Source: Pseudomonas sp.
GTDB taxonomy: Bacteria; Pseudomonadota; Gammaproteobacteria; Pseudomonadales; Pseudomonadaceae
DNA length: 10,170 nucleotides
Direction: 5' to 3'
Assembly: GCA_003488145.1 (NCBI GenBank)
Contig: DNMQ01000451.1
Coordinates: 1 to 10,170, forward strand
The notes under the pieces were generated by a model that was not told the DNA's origin, made no database searches, and saw only the letters and a program-made list of their open reading frames with translations. Both the position numbers and the translations under genes were made by a program. Positions 7,311 to 10,170 of the stretch are shown piece after piece; position 1 is the first letter of the stretch, and each line of letters begins with the position of its first letter.

Positions 7311-8396
7311 TCAGCGCTGGGTTTTCCAGGCGCGGCCGGCGATGACCAGCAGCGTGATCGCGGTCAGCGGCAGTGCATAGCCCAGCATGGCGTCGCCAAA
7401 GGTTTCCGCGAACGGGCGGCCGGTACTGGTCAGCACCAGGTACAGGGTGTAAGCCACGTAATAGGCGACGAACAGGGCGCCTTCCCAGCGCTTGATGCAG
7501 TAGCCGGCGAAGAAGATCGGCAGGCAGGCTACCGCTACCGCGATCATCACCGGGAAATCAAAGGCTAGCGCGTTCGAAGACACACCGATCGCCTGCGGCG
7601 ACACCAGCGAGGCCAGGCCAAGTACGCAGAGCAGATTGAAGATGTTGCTGCCAACGATGTTGCCGACGGCGATATCGCGCTCGCCGCGAAAGGCCGCCAT
7701 GATCGAGGTGGCCAGTTCTGGCAGTGAGGTGCCGATGGCGATCACGGTCAGGCCAATGACCAACTCCGATAGGCCGAGCGCCCGGGCCAGGGCCACGGCG
7801 CCCTCGACGAGGAAATTGGAGCCCACCACCAGCAACACCAGGCCTGCGATCACCAGGCCAGCGTTGATCAGCCCAGCATGCGGCTTGGCCGGCTCATCCA
7901 GGCCGAACTCCTTGGCAAACTCGTCGTCGACTTCCGCAGCTTTTTCGCGGCGACTGCTTATGATCAGGAACAGCGTGTAGACCACTACCGCGGTGAACAG
8001 CAGTGCACCGTCGATACGGCTGAGTTCTCCGTCCCACGCCAGGCCGAAGGTCACCAGGCTGGCGCCGATCATTATCGGCACGTCCAGACGGATCAGCTGA
8101 CGCGATACCACCAGTGGTGCGACCAGTGCGGTCATGCCGAGAATCAGCAGTACGTTGGCGATGTTGCTGCCCACGACGTTACCGATCGCAATGTCACCGC
8201 TGCCATTGAGTGCGGCCTGGACGCTGACGGCCGTCTCCGGCGCGCTGGTGCCGAAGGCGACCACGGTGAGGCCAATGACCAGTGGGGAGATGCCGAACTG
8301 GGCGGCGAGTTTGGCTGCACCTCGCACCAGGACCTCCGCGCCGGCAACGAGCAGCACCAGGCCGGCTATGAGGTAGACAAAGGTCATCAGGGTCAC
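7311..8396 (-). CDS. Calcium/cation antiporter of the CaCA family (YrbG-like), downstream copy
   Basis: 361 residues, about ten membrane helices in two inverted halves. Alpha-repeat 1 has GTSAPE (49-54) and GNVVGSNIAN (72-81). Alpha-repeat 2 has GTSLPE (222-227) and GNIVGSNIFN (245-254). These are the ion-binding motifs of Na+/Ca2+-exchanger-type proteins. By position, Glu54, Asn81, Glu227 and Asn254 correspond to the four ion ligands of the archaeal exchanger NCX_Mj, the last of which is Asp there. A charged cytoplasmic loop (149-172) joins the halves. I chose GTG 8396 because GGAG lies nine bases upstream and the resulting N-terminus aligns residue for residue with the neighbouring paralogue. 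ATG 8387 is possible but has no site. It likely exports Ca2+ (or other cations) in exchange for Na+ or H+, but the transported ions are not certain. It sits 38 bases behind its paralogue, probably in one transcript. Confidence 0.9.
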   Translation of the reverse strand: MTLMTFVYLIAGLVLLVAGAEVLVRGAAKLAAQFGISPLVIGLTVVAFGTSAPETAVSVQAALNGSGDIAIGNVVGSNIANVLLILGMTALVAPLVVSRQLIRLDVPIMIGASLVTFGLAWDGELSRIDGALLFTAVVVYTLFLIISSRREKAAEVDDEFAKEFGLDEPAKPHAGLINAGLVIAGLVLLVVGSNFLVEGAVALARALGLSELVIGLTVIAIGTSLPELATSIMAAFRGERDIAVGNIVGSNIFNLLCVLGLASLVSPQAIGVSSNALAFDFPVMIAVAVACLPIFFAGYCIKRWEGALFVAYYVAYTLYLVLTSTGRPFAETFGDAMLGYALPLTAITLLVIAGRAWKTQR

Positions 8397-8434
8397 GATG
8401 GGGCGCTCCGCAAAAAATCCAGAAAGTGGGTGTT

Positions 8435-9520
8435 TCAGCGCTGGTGTTGCCAGGCGCGCAGGAAGATCACCAAAAGCGTGACGGCCGTCAAGGGGAACGC
8501 GAACCAGAGCATCGCGTCGCGCAGCAGCTCGATGGCACCCAGGCCGGTGGCGAACATCACCAGATACAGGGTGTAGGCCAGGTAATAGGCGAAAAACATC
8601 AGACCTTCCCAGCGCCGGATGCAATACCCGGAAAAGAAAATCGGCAGGCAGGCGACGAACACGGCCAGCATTACCGGGAAGTCGAAGGACTGCGCATTGG
8701 GGGAAATGGACAGGCCTTCCGCGGCCACCGCGGCGCCGGCGCCGAGTACCAGCAGCAGGTTGAAGATGCAGCTGCCCACCACATTGCCGACGGCAATGTC
8801 GCGCTCCCCCTTGATGACCGCCAGCACCGAGGTCGCCAGCTCCGGCATCGAGGTGCCGACCGCAACCACCGTCAGGCCGATGACCAGCTCGGAAAGACCG
8901 AGCGCGCGCGCAAGGCCAACGGCACCTTCGATCAGCAGATTCGAGCCTCCCACCAGCAGCCCCAGGCCGAGCAGGATCAGCAGCAGCTGGAGCACCCAGG
9001 CATAAGGCTTGTCGCCAGCGTCCGGGCCGAACTCGGTGTCGAATTCATCGACGCCTGGTCCCGGCTTGTCCCGCTTGCTGGCGAGGACCAGAAACAGCGT
9101 GTAACCAATCAGGGCAACGAGCAGCAGGATACCGTCCAGTCGGCTGATGCTGCCGTTCCAGGCCAGTCCATAGCAGAGCAGGCCGGCGCCGATCATCACT
9201 GGCACATCGAGGCGGATCAGTTGCCGGGATACCACCAGCGGTGCGATCAGTGCGGAAATGCCGAGAATCAGCAGGATGTTCGCGATGTTGCTGCCGATCA
9301 CGTTGCCTACTGCGATGTCACCGCTGCCATTAAGCGACGCCTGCACGCTGACGGCTGTTTCCGGGGCGCTGGTGCCGAAGGCCACCACCGTCAATCCGAT
9401 GATCAGGGGCGGAATGCCGAAGCGGCTGGCCAGTTTGGCCGCGCCGCGTACCAGCGCTTCGGCACCGACGACGAGCAGTACCAGGCCGCTGATGAGGTAG
9501 CCAAAGGTAATCAGCGACAT
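8435..9520 (-). CDS. Calcium/cation antiporter of the CaCA family (YrbG-like), upstream copy
   Basis: Also exactly 361 residues. It aligns without gaps to the next gene, and I count 247 identities (about 68%). GTSAPE (49-54), GSNIAN (76-81), GTSMPE (222-227) and GSCIFN (249-254) mark the two alpha-repeats. The fifth motif residue of repeat 2 is Cys251 here but Asn in the paralogue. The copies differ most in the central loop (about 151-183), at 261-270 and near 323-339, and are almost identical around both alpha-repeats. ATG 9520 has GGGAG with an eight-base spacer, a stronger start than the GTG of the downstream copy. The rlpA-like gene ends 66 bases upstream on the same strand. The likely role is Na+/Ca2+ or H+/Ca2+ exchange in the inner membrane. 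The duplication is old enough for specialised function, but what differs is unknown. Confidence 0.9.
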   Translation of the reverse strand: MSLITFGYLISGLVLLVVGAEALVRGAAKLASRFGIPPLIIGLTVVAFGTSAPETAVSVQASLNGSGDIAVGNVIGSNIANILLILGISALIAPLVVSRQLIRLDVPVMIGAGLLCYGLAWNGSISRLDGILLLVALIGYTLFLVLASKRDKPGPGVDEFDTEFGPDAGDKPYAWVLQLLLILLGLGLLVGGSNLLIEGAVGLARALGLSELVIGLTVVAVGTSMPELATSVLAVIKGERDIAVGNVVGSCIFNLLLVLGAGAAVAAEGLSISPNAQSFDFPVMLAVFVACLPIFFSGYCIRRWEGLMFFAYYLAYTLYLVMFATGLGAIELLRDAMLWFAFPLTAVTLLVIFLRAWQHQR

Positions 9521-9586
9521 GCGGGCGCTCCCTTGGCTGGGGTAGCGCAGTCTGTGCTCGGTGACATCACTGCAGTGCCTGTTCCT

Positions 9587-9988
9587 TCATGGGAGGGTTT
9601 CGATACGCACGCGGATCACGCCGGCCTTGAGCATGTCCAGTTGTGCCGCCGCGGCGCGGGAAAGGTCGATGATGCGGCCGCGGCGAAATGGTCCGCGGTC
9701 GTTGATACGTACCACCACCTGCTTGCCGTTCTGCTCGTTGGTGACCCGCACCCGCGTGCCGAAAGGCAGGCTGCGATGGGCCGCTACCAGCGCGTTCTGA
9801 TCGTGGGTTTCGCCGTTGGCGGTGCGTTGGCCGTGATGCATTCGCGCGTAGTAGGAGGCCTTGCCGCTCTGGCTGAAGCGCTCTTGTGTAGCTTGTGGTG
9901 CCTTGGCGGGTTGAGCCGGCTGGCGATCTGCGCAGCCGCTGACCAGCAAGGCCAGCAACAATAGGGCGGTGAAGCGTGTCAGGCGCAT
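9587..9988 (-). CDS. Short RlpA-like septal lytic transglycosylase lipoprotein without SPOR domain
   Basis: 133 residues. The signal peptide ends in a lipobox, LVSG|C, with lipidated Cys19 and Ala20 at +2, which favours outer-membrane sorting. A short Pro/Gln/Ala linker leads to the double-psi beta-barrel domain (about 42-131): [43 protein letters not shown] and [11 protein letters not shown]. Glu60, Asp63 and His71 have the same spacing as the catalytic residues of P. aeruginosa RlpA, so activity on peptidoglycan is expected. The classical RlpA is roughly 340 residues with a C-terminal SPOR domain that binds denuded glycans at the septum. This one stops straight after the barrel, so it is a paralogue or short form, not the standard gene. 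ATG 9988 was chosen over the longer frame from 10120 because AAGGA sits six bases upstream and it begins a proper signal peptide. A structured leader precedes it. Confidence 0.88.
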   Translation of the reverse strand: MRLTRFTALLLLALLVSGCADRQPAQPAKAPQATQERFSQSGKASYYARMHHGQRTANGETHDQNALVAAHRSLPFGTRVRVTNEQNGKQVVVRINDRGPFRRGRIIDLSRAAAAQLDMLKAGVIRVRIETLP

Positions 9989-10013
9989 GAACAATCCTTC
10001 CGTTGGGTCGATC

Positions 10014-10128
10014 GCTGAGTCGGCGATGGCCCGCGGCAGGTGTCGTGACGTTGTGGCGATGCCGGGAGCGGTGATGCAGCGATGTCCGCGGTTGCAGCAG
10101 GGGCAACCGCGGAGGGCCATCGCTCAGC
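10014..10128 (-). promoter_or_regulatory. Structured leader/spacer upstream of the rlpA-like gene with competing inverted repeats
   Basis: On the minus strand the segment at 10107-10128, right after the stop codon of the gene to the right, can pair locally with 10078-10095 or at distance with 10014-10036. The distant pairing has segments of 6, 8 and 5 bp with bulges of 4 and 3 bases. The two folds exclude each other. This could be a terminator plus attenuation-like control, or a decayed repeat. No -10/-35 promoter stands out in the spacer. Confidence 0.35.
10078..10124 (-). terminator. Large hairpin after the gene at the right edge
   Basis: TCCGCGGTTGC (10085-10095) pairs perfectly with GCAACCGCGGA (10103-10113), 11 bp with a seven-base loop. 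The stem extends by AGCGATG (10078-10084) with CATCGCT (10118-10124) across a four-base bulge, 18 bp in total. It begins about five bases after the stop of the incoming minus-strand gene. No U-tract follows, but the strength and position support a terminator or 3'-end structure. Confidence 0.5.
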
Positions 10129-10170
10129 TTAGCCTTCGAGTTTTTTCTTCAGCAGTTGGTTCACCTGGCC
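10129..10170 (-). CDS. C-terminal end of an unidentified gene (partial)
   Basis: Reading in from the right edge on the minus strand, 13 codons encode GQVNQLLKKKLEG followed by TAA at 10131-10129. The amphipathic, lysine-rich end and the strong hairpin directly after the stop support a real gene terminus. Too little is visible to name it. Confidence 0.5.
   Translation of the reverse strand, partial: GQVNQLLKKKLEG

Noticed and set aside
9568..9577. Perfect 10-bp palindrome CACTGCAGTG between rlpA and the antiporter
   Set aside because: A single short palindrome with no flanking promoter elements and no second copy in the window. It could be an operator but may be chance.
8426..9964. Plus-strand open frame of 512 codons across the antiporter and rlpA-like genes
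   Set aside because: It is antisense to two well-supported genes and rich in His, Gln and Asp, typical of GC-rich antisense frames. Its internal repetition simply mirrors the duplicated antiporters.
1..10170. Search for CRISPR arrays, IS ends, att sites, tRNA genes and toxin-antitoxin or defence genes
   Set aside because: No regularly spaced repeats, transposase motifs, tRNA-like cloverleaf or typical defence domains were seen. The only large repeat is the antiporter gene pair.

Overview
The window looks like chromosomal DNA of a Pseudomonas-type gammaproteobacterium (Pseudomonas or Stutzerimonas). It is GC-rich throughout, and its two-component pair closely matches the RoxS/RoxR (RegB/RegA) system of that group. 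The tightly spaced housekeeping-style genes fit the same picture. I see no insertion sequence, phage gene, CRISPR array, tRNA or rRNA. The content is conserved core genome with a few interesting local arrangements rather than an accessory island.

Layout from left to right. Positions 1-1394 (minus) hold the N-terminal two thirds of a CirA/FepA-like TonB-dependent receptor, with a likely Fur box in front of it. A SIMPL-domain (DUF541) periplasmic protein follows on the minus strand (1573-2277). It is divergent from a plus-strand pair, a RoxS-type quinone/redox-sensing histidine kinase (2430-3683) and a RoxR-type response regulator (3716-4276). A plus-strand AEC-family permease (4382-5323) comes next. 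Then a compact plus-strand operon runs from 5510 to 7267: a membrane-anchored M23 peptidoglycan endopeptidase, a small bitopic coiled-coil protein whose start overlaps it, and a bactofilin. A GC-rich hairpin (7273-7293) separates this operon from converging minus-strand genes.

The right part is read on the minus strand. An unidentified gene enters from the right edge with only its last 13 codons visible. A structured 140-base spacer follows, then a short RlpA-like lipoprotein (9587-9988) and two tandem, same-length calcium/cation antiporter paralogues of the CaCA family (8435-9520 and 7311-8396). A hand count over a gapless alignment gives about 68% identity between the two.

Themes: cell-envelope shaping (M23 enzyme, bactofilin, RlpA), respiratory redox sensing (RoxSR), iron uptake and cation exchange. 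The points most worth a second look are the M23/coiled-coil/bactofilin cassette, the tandem antiporter pair with one changed motif residue in the promoter-proximal copy, the alternative RNA foldings possible in the rlpA leader, and the short SPOR-less RlpA with its catalytic triad intact. I did not find a clearly undescribed defence or mobile system.
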